NCBI RefSeq assembly: GCF_017603825.1
Contig: NZ_CP072014.1
Location: 2,480,001-2,544,000 of the forward strand
From: Arthrobacter crystallopoietes
GTDB taxonomy: Bacteria > Actinomycetota > Actinomycetes > Actinomycetales > Micrococcaceae
Length of the DNA stretch: 64,000 nt
Direction: 5' to 3'
The notes under the pieces are model-generated. The model was not told the origin of the DNA and ran no database searches. It saw nothing but the letters and a program-made list of their open reading frames with translations. How positions within the stretch are numbered: position 1 is the stretch's first letter; the number at the start of each line of letters is the position of its first letter. The position numbers and the translations under genes are program-made. Shown here piece by piece: positions 9,374-17,425 of this stretch.

Positions 9374-9409
9374 GATGGGAACGCCGACGAACGTGCCGGC
9401 ACTCCCATC
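9374..9409 (-). promoter_or_regulatory. Hairpin between binding-protein and permease genes
   Basis: GATGGGA (9374-9380) pairs with TCCCATC (9403-9409). Inside the loop GTGCCGGCAC is a further 10-bp palindrome. It lies between the binding-protein stop and the permease start in one operon. Such hairpins commonly stabilise the upstream message or partly stop transcription so that the binding protein is made in excess; that role is inferred here. Confidence 0.45.
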
Positions 9410-9416
9410 AGTGGGA

Positions 9417-10265
9417 TCAGTAGACGTCGAGGATTGCGGGATCGAGGTTGTACTTCTCTGCGATTTCCGCCAGCTTTCCGTTCTCGTGCAGTGCCTTAAG
9501 TCCCTCGGCGATCGCAGGAGTAAGCTCATCTCCCTTGCGGCTGAAGACGCCGAACTGGGTATCGGTCTCGAATACTCCGGGAGCAACCTGCAGCTTCCCT
9601 TCGTTCTGCGTCTCCATATAAGAAGCCGCCACGTTCGTTTCGACAAGAGCATCGGCCTTGCCGTTGAGGACTGCCAGGACCGTTTCGGCCGTCTTCGGGT
9701 ATTCCGTCAAGCGCGGCGCCTCTTTGCCTTCAGCCTCGCACTCGTCAGCGAGGTCCTTGATCCTGGCCGCGTTGCTGGAGGCGGCCTGTGCGGCCACGGT
9801 CAGTCCGCAGAGATCTGCGGGAGATGCCAATTCGCTCGCCTTGGCCGGTGCTGCGAGGACCGCCGGACCTGCATTCATGATCGGTGCAGCATCAGCGACC
9901 TGAAGCCGGTCTTCGCTCATGTAAAGACCGCCAAGAATCATGTCGCAACGCCGAGTCTGCAGTCCCGGCATCAGTCCGTCGAATGCCGTGACTTCGAACT
10001 TCACCTCGACGCCCCAGTGCTCAGCCAGTGCGCGGCCGGCATCAGCGTCAAAACCGATGATGTCACCGCCCGAGCCATCCGAGTAGTACTCAAGGGGCGG
10101 GTATTCGGGATCGATGCACAACGTTGCCTGACCATCATTGACGAGTCCGGACGGTGCATTCTCCGACGAAGCAGCGGCTCCTTCGCCGCCGGCGGAAGAT
10201 CCGCAGCCTGCCAATGCCAGCAACGCTGCTGACGCTGCAACTGTGGAATAGATCGACTTGCGCAT
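9417..10265 (-). CDS. Amino-acid ABC transporter substrate-binding lipoprotein (SBP_bac_3)
   Basis: A 282-residue lipoprotein. After the charged MRKS start and a hydrophobic stretch, the lipobox LALAGC places the lipidated cysteine near residue 20. YPPLEYYSDGSGGDIIGFD and FDGLMPGLQTRRCDMILGGL are typical of family-3 solute-binding proteins, which capture polar amino acids outside the cell. The ATG at 10265 is preferred over an upstream in-frame start because AGGAG stands nine bases before it and the signal peptide begins there. It is the first gene of the seven-gene operon and is divergent from the AsnC regulator. Confidence 0.9.
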   Translation of the reverse strand: MRKSIYSTVAASAALLALAGCGSSAGGEGAAASSENAPSGLVNDGQATLCIDPEYPPLEYYSDGSGGDIIGFDADAGRALAEHWGVEVKFEVTAFDGLMPGLQTRRCDMILGGLYMSEDRLQVADAAPIMNAGPAVLAAPAKASELASPADLCGLTVAAQAASSNAARIKDLADECEAEGKEAPRLTEYPKTAETVLAVLNGKADALVETNVAASYMETQNEGKLQVAPGVFETDTQFGVFSRKGDELTPAIAEGLKALHENGKLAEIAEKYNLDPAILDVY

Positions 10266-10464
10266 GGAAATCTCCTGAGTACAGGTAGTGGGCAACTATT
10301 GCTGACAGGTGCCCGCTGAACGGTATGAAGATGATTCTGTGTCACTTGCCACCATCCGTCAACCAATTTTTTTGTTGAATATCGCTTCTACGACTTAAAT
10401 GATGAGTGTCTTGGTCATTTTTTCAACGTTAGGCGGAAGAATCCGTGCTCAGACGATAAATTTG
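10266..10464. promoter_or_regulatory. AT-rich divergent control region
   Basis: This stretch between the binding-protein and AsnC genes is clearly more AT-rich than its surroundings. It carries runs such as TTTTTTTGTTGAATAT and repeated TTTGTTG motifs. AT-rich curved DNA of this kind is the usual target of Lrp/AsnC proteins, so it probably holds the operator for the catabolic operon. No single consensus site could be fixed by eye. Confidence 0.5.
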
Positions 10465-10494
10465 TTGCTGAAGCTAAAATTTAGTTGATATAAA
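10465..10494 (+). promoter_or_regulatory. Putative promoter of the AsnC gene, likely leaderless
   Basis: TTGCTG (10465-10470) and TATAAA (10489-10494) are separated by 18 bases. With the ATG at 10501, a transcript starting 6-8 bases after the -10 box would begin at or next to the start codon, and no ribosome site is present. Within the spacer CTAAAATTTAG (10474-10484) is a perfect palindrome and a candidate site for autoregulation. Confidence 0.5.
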
Positions 10495-10500
10495 CAGTGG

Positions 10501-11433
10501 ATGGGCGATCTTGAAGAGCGATTAGTGCGGCACCTGCAGCAAGACGGGCGTGCCTCCTTCAGCGAACTGGCCAAGACCTTGGACACCAACCGCGCAACAG
10601 TTGCGGCTCATGTAAATGCGCTGCTGGAGTCAGGGGAGATACGGATCGTTGCAGCCGTACACCCGCGTGTGCTGGGGCTCAACTGTCTCGCGCACATTGC
10701 CGTTCAACTGAGTGGGGACCCTGTTCCAGTGCTCGAAGCAATGGAAGCCATGGAGAGTCCGGTTTTCATCTCCCAGACGACTGGCCCGTATCACTTGGCC
10801 GCTGAACTGCGTATGCCAACGCTTGCTTCCATGTATGAGCAGACTGAGTTGATTCGTACCCTGCCTCAAGTCGCTTCCGTCAACGTCACCGTCTATGAGC
10901 GGGTTATCCGAAGCTTCTTCCTGGGGGCGGAACCAAAGTTGATGGATCTTGAACTGGATGAGTACGACTTGCGGCTGATGAACCTCCTCCAACGTGATGG
11001 CCGTGCATCCTTTGCCGAGATGGCGGCGGAAGTAGGGCTGTCGTTAAGTGCCTGCCGAACAAGGGTGCTCAAGCTGATCAACGCCAATGTGATGCAGATA
11101 GGCGCTATCCGGCGCCGGGCGGACACGTCCCAGGCCATGGCGTTTGGGTTTGGCCTCAGCACCTCCGGTATTGAGGAAGCGGTCCGGTATCTCGAGGATG
11201 TACCGGGTGCAGAGTTCATCGTGAAATGTTTCGGGCACTACAACCTGATTGCAACGGTGGGAGTGGCGTCCCTGGGGGAGTTCAACCGTGTAGCTGCCGG
11301 TCTCCGTCAACTCGCTTCTGTCACCACTGTCGATACTTGGCTTCACGCCGACATCGTTCGCGAACGCTATGAGAAACCGCTTGATACCTTGGTCGCTGGA
11401 ATCCCAGACGCGAAGCTCGAGTCAATCGGATAA
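10501..11433 (+). CDS. Lrp/AsnC family regulator with two HTH-effector modules
   Basis: A 310-residue transcription regulator, about twice the length of ordinary Lrp. The first winged HTH is near residues 3-50 (LVRHLQQDGRASFSELAKTL). A second AsnC-type HTH is near 150-200 (DLRLMNLLQRDGRASFAEMA). Each is followed by a RAM-like ligand domain. Double-module members occur in actinobacteria. It is divergent from the amino-acid import/catabolic operon and most likely senses its amino-acid substrate and controls that operon and itself. The start is at the first ATG, directly after a -10-like box. Confidence 0.85.
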   Translation: MGDLEERLVRHLQQDGRASFSELAKTLDTNRATVAAHVNALLESGEIRIVAAVHPRVLGLNCLAHIAVQLSGDPVPVLEAMEAMESPVFISQTTGPYHLAAELRMPTLASMYEQTELIRTLPQVASVNVTVYERVIRSFFLGAEPKLMDLELDEYDLRLMNLLQRDGRASFAEMAAEVGLSLSACRTRVLKLINANVMQIGAIRRRADTSQAMAFGFGLSTSGIEEAVRYLEDVPGAEFIVKCFGHYNLIATVGVASLGEFNRVAAGLRQLASVTTVDTWLHADIVRERYEKPLDTLVAGIPDAKLESIG

Positions 11434-11644
11434 GAGCAACGAAGCGCACACGCTTCAATACCCGCATTTCCGTCACGGTGCTATTCCTAACTCCAGCTTT
11501 GTTCAATCTGGTCGTCCTCCTCACAGCCGGGGTGGGAAGGACGAATGTGTGAGCTGAAGCACTTCTTGTTCCTGCCGATAGGCTCGTCCTTAACCGACGG
11601 CCACGCAGCCCGCCGGCCCGCCTGTTTCCAGAAGGGGGAAGGAA

Positions 11645-12514
11645 TTGGCTGATGAGATGGATGACGTTTTCGTACTCTCCGGACAGCCGCAGGAGTTGGA
11701 CGCTATCCTCGAATCTTTGCAGCGCAGTATCAGGGCCAGCCTGGCCCGGGCACACAGGGGTCTTGGGTTCTTCGATACGCCCCGCGACGGGAGTGCAGCA
11801 GCCCAAACCTATGCCGGTAATCAGATGAACGGCTTTCCGACTGGCTCGCCGAGATGGGAGTTATCAGTCGTAGCCTCAGCTAGGTGTCTCCGCAGGAATC
11901 GCAGAGGCGTTCATTCCGTCCCTAGATGTTGCGCTCGGCTTTTTTGGGAACTCGCACGCCACGTTCATGACCTTTGCCGCACTCGATGGATGAGCCCGGT
12001 CAAGAGCCATAAGAAGGTGTCGGTTCTTACCCAGCTGCAGGCACATTCCACCTAGGTTGTAGAGGAAGTTTTCCTTCTGGTGACGTCAGGCTACCCCGCC
12101 GGCGCCGTCGCTCGCGTCCGTGCTCTGTACGAGTTGACCATTACCGCCCGGGCGCTGAGCAGATCGGACGAGGAAATTGCGGAGCGGTACAGCTGCAGTC
12201 ATCTGTTCGAAGTCCACCGGCAGTGGACGAAGTTCGGATCCCCATACGATCAGCTCAACGCGGAAGAGCAGATGGACCTCGACCTGTTGGAGGACAGGAG
12301 GAATGCCGCGAAAAAGCGATTCGGGCCCAAGATAGACAACGGTAACGGCTACAGCTGGGCTGCGCCGCCCTCCGAATGCTGGCCGAACTTTGCAATGCTG
12401 CTGTCAGGCTCTACGGCGATGAAGCGTTTATCCATAATGTTCGGCGCTTTTGGTTGCCTCAGGGCCGCAATTTCCGAGCGTCAGGTTACACCGCTGCTAA
12501 GACCGGATAAGTAG
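11645..12514 (+). pseudogene. Decayed DUF5677-like gene
   Basis: The region is broken into short frames. The part near 12060-12350 reads EEVFLLVTSGYPAGAVARVR and continues with RALYELTITARAL, then SDEEIAERY and FGPKIDNGNGYSWA. From memory this order resembles the N-terminal half of DUF5677 proteins. Upstream (from a TTG at 11645) and downstream parts are in other frames, and GC3 is lower than in neighbouring genes. No intact frame spans the unit. It looks like the remnant of a horizontally acquired gene; its former function is unknown. Confidence 0.45.
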
Positions 12515-12521
12515 ATTGGGA

Positions 12522-13553
12522 CTACACGAGGGGTGCTGTGCCAACGGTTCCGCCGGGGACGAGGGCGCCGTCGAGCTGTTCGTGGATAAGCCCGGGCTGC
12601 TCACCGGCGATCAGCTGCGCCATGTTCTGAATGCTGCGCTGGGCGAGGCGCTCCACAGGAATCCGCAGGGTTGTCAGGTCCAGCAGGTCACTGCCCGGGA
12701 GGACGCCGTCGCAACCCGAGACCGACACATCAGCCGGGACGGAAAGCCCTGCGGCCTTCATGGCCCGCATCACGGCTAGCTGGCGCCGGTCGGTAGGGCA
12801 CATGACAGCTGTTGCCTTCCCCGCCGTCACTAAGGCCGCTGCGTCGGCGGCACCGTCTTTGGGGCCGCTGACCGGCAGTCGAGTGACTGTTGCGCCAGAT
12901 TCCTCAAGGACTTTGGCCATTGTGGCGCCCCGGATGTATTCCGGATAGGACTGATCCTCCGGGGTGATGAGAACTGCCACTTTGCGATGGCCGTAGCCTG
13001 CAACGTGTTCGGCCAGCTTCCGCCCATTGTTTTCCTCGGCGTAGGAGACAGCATGGATCGCGGCGGCGGGCTCTGGCCTGCCTGCCCGCAGTATCGGCAG
13101 ACGCTGGCTAAAGGGAGCGAGCTGGTTGGCAGCGACACTTCCCGTCGCCACAATCAGTCCGGCCACACGCATGCCAATCAGCCGGTTCAGGCTGTCGAGC
13201 TGACGCACGCTCGTGGGATCGTCTGTAATCGTCATGCTGATGAGCGTGATGCCCGCCTGATGGGCGGCGTTTTGCAGCTCGGTGAAAAGCAGGCCGTAGG
13301 CCGGGTTTGCTGCATCCCTGAGGAGCAGGCCGACCGTGTTGTTCTTGCGCGACGCGAGGTCGCTGGCCATGACGTTGGGGACGTAGCCGAGACGATCAAC
13401 GGCGTCGAGGACGAGCGCGCGTGTCTGAGGCGAGAACCGGCCGCGGTCCTGGAGTACACGGGAAACCGTCGCCCTGGAGACGCCTGCGGCCTTGGCTACA
13501 TCGACCATTGTTAGTTCCCGCGGTTTATTCTCGGGTTCGACGATGGATTCCAT
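12522..13553 (-). CDS. LacI family transcriptional regulator
   Basis: A 343-residue regulator. The HTH MVDVAKAAGVSRATVSRVL lies at residues 14-32, followed by the hinge and a periplasmic-binding-protein-like domain (GLLLRDAANPAYGLLFTELQ onward). The ATG at 13553 is chosen because a longer frame runs into the upstream glycerophosphodiesterase gene and adds no LacI-like sequence; that gene's stop is four bases away. It is the last gene of the ABC-GDPD operon. A perfect 22-bp LacI-type palindrome lies before the first gene (18526-18547), so autoregulation of the operon is likely, with a sugar or glycerol-phosphate-like effector. Confidence 0.88.
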   Translation of the reverse strand: MESIVEPENKPRELTMVDVAKAAGVSRATVSRVLQDRGRFSPQTRALVLDAVDRLGYVPNVMASDLASRKNNTVGLLLRDAANPAYGLLFTELQNAAHQAGITLISMTITDDPTSVRQLDSLNRLIGMRVAGLIVATGSVAANQLAPFSQRLPILRAGRPEPAAAIHAVSYAEENNGRKLAEHVAGYGHRKVAVLITPEDQSYPEYIRGATMAKVLEESGATVTRLPVSGPKDGAADAAALVTAGKATAVMCPTDRRQLAVMRAMKAAGLSVPADVSVSGCDGVLPGSDLLDLTTLRIPVERLAQRSIQNMAQLIAGEQPGLIHEQLDGALVPGGTVGTAPLV

Positions 13554-13557
13554 GTCC

Positions 13558-14472
13558 TTACCGTCCCACGTATTCGCCGAGAGCGACGGCGGCCTGGTCG
13601 CCTGAACGCCCATGCTGTTCCCTGAGCCAGCGGTAATCACGAAGCAGCCAGGGCCAGTCTGTCTGGATGACGTTGGCGCCGAGTTCAAAGAGCGGTTCCC
13701 ACCCGGTGGCGGGCGAACCCAGGACAGCTTCCTCGTCGTCGTAATTCGCGAACAACGCGGTACCTGTAGAGAGGACTTCTGCGTTGACGAAGGTGAACAC
13801 TCCGGCAGTATTCAGAACCCGGTGGATTTCCGGGTCGAGGAAGGCGCTGCCGGGGCCCGGGGCGATGAGCTCCACGCCTACGGTGTTAAGCTCCTCGTCG
13901 CGAAGATGGAACTGGGCTTCTTCCAACGTGCGGCAGATGGGCATGAACGGGAACTTGACGGGGGAAGCGCGCAGGTCGCTGACGGCCTGGTGGTTGCCCG
14001 CGGCGCACTTCAGCAGGAGCTGGTCCGGCATATCCAACTCGGCCAGGATGGGCAGCAACGTTGGCCACCACTGCCACGATCTGTCCAGATTGAACAACGT
14101 GCTTTCCCTGAAGAAAGAGAGCAGTTCCACCAGCGGCTCCACCGAAGCCGTCCGGCCGGGCCTGTCGATCCAGCGGTAACGCAGCTCGCTGATTTCCGCG
14201 CCGTCCATGGCGCGCATGTCCTTGTCCACGCCGCACAGGCGGAGTTCGTTGCCGTCGTGGAAGGCGAAGAACTCCCCGTCGGTGGATCCGACGACGTCGA
14301 TCTCGATGATGTCGCCGCCCGACGCCACGGCCGCGGTCACCGCAGCGGCGGTGTTCTCCACGATGCTGCCGCTGGCCGTTCCGCGGTGGACCGCGATGAG
14401 TGTGCCGTAGTTGCCGAAGCGTTCGTTCAGCCGGCTGTTGACGCCGGAGTACTGTTCCTGGCCGAAGTTCAT
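13558..14472 (-). CDS. Glycerophosphodiester phosphodiesterase family protein
   Basis: A 304-residue GDPD-fold hydrolase. Catalytic residues are visible: HRG near residue 30 (VHRGTASG), ENT, the metal-binding EID (IIEIDVVGSTDG) and HDG (FAFHDGNEL). No signal peptide is seen, so it acts in the cytoplasm on an imported phosphodiester, releasing glycerol 3-phosphate or a related phosphate. The ATG overlaps the permease stop (ATGA), tying it to the transporter. The C-terminal half is less typical than E. coli GlpQ/UgpQ, so the exact diester is open. Confidence 0.82.
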   Translation of the reverse strand: MNFGQEQYSGVNSRLNERFGNYGTLIAVHRGTASGSIVENTAAAVTAAVASGGDIIEIDVVGSTDGEFFAFHDGNELRLCGVDKDMRAMDGAEISELRYRWIDRPGRTASVEPLVELLSFFRESTLFNLDRSWQWWPTLLPILAELDMPDQLLLKCAAGNHQAVSDLRASPVKFPFMPICRTLEEAQFHLRDEELNTVGVELIAPGPGSAFLDPEIHRVLNTAGVFTFVNAEVLSTGTALFANYDDEEAVLGSPATGWEPLFELGANVIQTDWPWLLRDYRWLREQHGRSGDQAAVALGEYVGR

Positions 14473-16277
14473 GCCTGCTCCTTCCCGGCTGCACACGCAG
14501 GGGCCGGAACCGCCACCGGTGACGACGCCGCAGGTTCCGGTTCCCTCGCGACAAAGGTGGCAACGCGTTTCCGGGACTTGCGTACCGAGCGGCCATAGAC
14601 CAGATACATCGTGGTGCCGGTGATGATCATCAGTAGCACCGTATAGACGAACGTGTTGGCCACGGCGTCGACGCTGGCGGCGCCGTCGGTATTGGCCTTG
14701 ATCACCAGCCCGAGCGGCTGGAACAGCGGGTGCGCCAGGAACACGGCGGTGTCGTAGTCATCGAGCAGACTGTTGAAGTTCAGCGCGGTGATGGCTGCGG
14801 CCGTGGGGAGGACGAGGGGAAACAGGATGCGCCGGAAGGTGTAGAGCGTGGAGGCGCCCATGTTCCGTGCCGCCTCTTCCATGGAGTCGTTGACGGAGGC
14901 GAAGGCCGCCTTGAGCATCCGCAGGGTGAAGGGGATCTTGCCGATGACGAAGGCGATCAGCAGGATGACGGTGGTTCCGGTCAGGACGGTGCCGCCGACC
15001 AGGGGATTGGGATGGTCGTAGCTCATGATCAGGCCCAGGGCGATCATGGCGGCCGGCAGGATCCACGGAATATGCAGCAGGTACTCGAAGGCGGCGGTAA
15101 GCCAGTTTCGGTATTTCTGCAGGATCCGCGCCACGAACAGCAGGCCGCCCACGGCGATGCAAGACGCCAGGGCACTGTAGACGATGCTGACCAGGAACGG
15201 CCGCAGTCCGGCGTCGGAAGTCAGCACGCGGACGTAGTTCTCCAGTGTCAGTTCGGCGGGGGAGAAGCGGCCGGCCTGGATGGCCGAGCTGTCCATGAAC
15301 GAGTACAGGATGATCAGCACCACCGGAAGGCTGTACAGCACGAAGAGGACGTACGCGACGGCGTGCACCGCGAAGTTGGCACCCGGATGGGCGATCTTCC
15401 GCTTCTGCAGGGTGGACGAGACCTTGGAGACGGAAAAGTACGTCCCGGTCTTTTCCACCTTGGTGAGGACCGCAAGCAGGACGATCGTAGCCAGGCCGAG
15501 CACCAGGGAGAGCAGGGCGGCCAGGTCCCGCGAGGCGGGACTGGTGGAGAAATTCAGGATCATCGGCGCGATGGTCTGGAACTCCCTCCCGCCAAGGACC
15601 TGCGGTGCGCTGAGGGCGCCGAGGCCGGTCAGGAAGGACAGGATGGTCACGGCGAAGAGCATCGGCTTGAGCATGGGCAGCACGATCCTGCGCAGGATGG
15701 TCCACTCCGAGGCCCCCATGTTCCGGGCCGCTTCGATGGTCTGCTGGTCCACCTTGTTCAGCGCCGCGGAGACGAAGAGCATGTGATTGGTGGTGGTAGC
15801 CAGGGTCATGACGAAGACAACGGCGAAGAAACCGGTGAACCACTGCGCGTTGAAGCCGGGGAACCACGCCAGCAGGAAACCGGTCATGATGCCGTCCTCG
15901 CCGTAAATAAACTTGTACCCGGCGGCGAGGACAATGCCCCCGTAGATGAAGGTGGTGGCGTACCCGAGCCACAGGACGCGCGAGCCCCGGAGGTCAAAGT
16001 ACTGCGTGGCCAGCACGATGAAAATCCCGACGACGTTCACAGTCACCGACAGCACGACGGCGAGCAGGAAGCTGTTGCCCAGGGACTGCATGGCCCGCTC
16101 GGAGGACAGAAGCTTTTCCACGGCACGGCCGGAGAACGCGCCGTCGGGCCAGAACGTCTCGAGGAGCAGGTTCAGGTTGGGCCAGACGAGGAAGGCAACG
16201 ATCATCCACGTCAGGATCGCGCCCGACACCAGGACAAACGGGGACCGCAGCATGCCGCGGACGCTGGAAGAACTCAT
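14469..16277 (-). CDS. Fused ABC transporter permease (two-half, FbpB/AfuB-like)
   Basis: A 602-residue membrane protein with two homologous halves of about six membrane segments each. Both ATPase-docking loops are visible: EAARNMGASEWTILRRI (about 190) and EAARNMGASTLYTFRRI (about 470). Fusion of the two permease domains is typical of iron, thiamine and phosphonate-type importers. It overlaps the ATPase gene by four bases and the GDPD gene by four bases. With a family-1-like binding protein and a glycerophosphodiesterase in the operon, a phosphorylated organic substrate is more likely than iron; this is inference. Confidence 0.88.
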   Translation of the reverse strand: MSSSSVRGMLRSPFVLVSGAILTWMIVAFLVWPNLNLLLETFWPDGAFSGRAVEKLLSSERAMQSLGNSFLLAVVLSVTVNVVGIFIVLATQYFDLRGSRVLWLGYATTFIYGGIVLAAGYKFIYGEDGIMTGFLLAWFPGFNAQWFTGFFAVVFVMTLATTTNHMLFVSAALNKVDQQTIEAARNMGASEWTILRRIVLPMLKPMLFAVTILSFLTGLGALSAPQVLGGREFQTIAPMILNFSTSPASRDLAALLSLVLGLATIVLLAVLTKVEKTGTYFSVSKVSSTLQKRKIAHPGANFAVHAVAYVLFVLYSLPVVLIILYSFMDSSAIQAGRFSPAELTLENYVRVLTSDAGLRPFLVSIVYSALASCIAVGGLLFVARILQKYRNWLTAAFEYLLHIPWILPAAMIALGLIMSYDHPNPLVGGTVLTGTTVILLIAFVIGKIPFTLRMLKAAFASVNDSMEEAARNMGASTLYTFRRILFPLVLPTAAAITALNFNSLLDDYDTAVFLAHPLFQPLGLVIKANTDGAASVDAVANTFVYTVLLMIITGTTMYLVYGRSVRKSRKRVATFVAREPEPAASSPVAVPAPACAAGKEQA

Positions 16278-17350
16278 CGCGCAGCCGCCTCGGGCTGGCG
16301 CTGACCCGGGAGCACCCGCAGGCCGGTCCCGGTGTCGTAATGGAGGATGTGCTCCGGGTCTATGTAGAGCGTGACACGCTGGCCCGGCTGTGGCCCGCTG
16401 CCGCCGTTTTCCTTGTGCAGCACGTTGATCTCAGCGCCGTGGCAAAGGACCGTGTAGCGGCTGTACAGGCCGAAGTAACTGCGGGAAACCACGACGGCGT
16501 CCGCCGCCACGGCACCTGGCGCCGCGCCGGCGGGATCGAAGGCGGCCTTTTCCACGCGGAGGTAGGACGAGGTGCCCGCGCCCGTGCTCATGGTGTTGGC
16601 AGCAGTACCGGTCGCGGCGACGAAATCGGAGGTCAGGACGGAGCTCCCACCGATGAAGTTGCAGACGAACTCGGTGGCCGAGGTGTCGTAGATCTCGGCC
16701 GGAGTGCCCACCTGTTCCACCTGCCCCTTGTTGAAGACCGCGATGCGGTCACTCATGGAAAGGGCCTCTTCCTGGTCATGCGTGACGTAGACCGTGGTGA
16801 TGCCGAAGTCGTGCTGGAGCTCCTTGAGCTGGTCGCGGAGCTGGTGGCGCAGCTGGGCATCGAGGTTGGATAGTGGTTCGTCTAGCAGCAGGATTTCCGG
16901 TTTGAGCACCAGCGCCCGCGCGATCGCCACGCGCTGCTGCTGGCCGCCGGACAGTTCGGAGACATTCTTTTCCAGCTGTGCCGGGGCGAGGTCCACGCGG
17001 ACGGCGATCTCCCGTACCAGTTTCTCGCGGATGCTCTTGTTTTCTTTGCGGACCCGGAGGCCAAAGGCGATGTTCTCCCAGACGGTCATGGAGGGGAAGA
17101 GCGCGTAGTTCTGGAACACCATGCCGACACGGCGTTTGTCGCTGGGCAGGTGCGTGACGTCCTTGCCGCCGATATGGATGCTGCCGCCGGATGGCTGGAC
17201 GAAACCTGCGAGGGAACGCAACGCCGTCGTTTTCCCGCAGCCGGAGGGTCCGAGCAGGGTGAAGAACTCGCCCTGCTCGATGGCGAGATTGAGGTTGGGG
17301 ATGGCGACAAATTCATCGAAGGTGACGCGGAGATTGCTGAGTTGGATCAT
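16274..17350 (-). CDS. ABC transporter ATP-binding protein (MalK/PotA-like, with TOBE domain)
   Basis: A 358-residue ATPase. Walker A is GPSGCGKTTAL (about 33-43), the signature is LSGGQQQRVAIA, Walker B is ILLLDEPLSNLDA, and VTHDQEEAL carries the switch histidine. The last 120 residues form a TOBE-type regulatory domain (SYFGLYSRYTVLCHGAEI). It sits between the binding-protein and permease genes and overlaps the permease start. Confidence 0.92.
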   Translation of the reverse strand: MIQLSNLRVTFDEFVAIPNLNLAIEQGEFFTLLGPSGCGKTTALRSLAGFVQPSGGSIHIGGKDVTHLPSDKRRVGMVFQNYALFPSMTVWENIAFGLRVRKENKSIREKLVREIAVRVDLAPAQLEKNVSELSGGQQQRVAIARALVLKPEILLLDEPLSNLDAQLRHQLRDQLKELQHDFGITTVYVTHDQEEALSMSDRIAVFNKGQVEQVGTPAEIYDTSATEFVCNFIGGSSVLTSDFVAATGTAANTMSTGAGTSSYLRVEKAAFDPAGAAPGAVAADAVVVSRSYFGLYSRYTVLCHGAEINVLHKENGGSGPQPGQRVTLYIDPEHILHYDTGTGLRVLPGQRQPEAAAR

Positions 17351-17387
17351 GGTGTTTCCTGCGTTGAGGGACGGGAAGTACGCGAGT

Positions 17388-17417
17388 GTGCCCGGGACCG
17401 GTCCGGGTCCCGGGCAC
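17388..17417 (-). promoter_or_regulatory. Perfect 12-bp stem hairpin between binding-protein and ATPase genes
   Basis: GTGCCCGGGACC (17388-17399) pairs perfectly with 17406-17417 around a six-base loop. It starts nine bases after the binding-protein stop and ends 37 bases before the ATPase start, inside the operon. A stem this strong should pause or partly terminate transcription and protect the upstream message, giving more binding protein than membrane parts. Role inferred from position. Confidence 0.6.
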
Positions 17418-17425
17418 TACGGCGG

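Noticed and set aside
14730-16304. 524-codon plus-strand frame opposite the fused permease gene
   Set aside because: Extremely rich in Asp, Gly, His and Gln, as expected from the complement of hydrophobic codons; not a protein.
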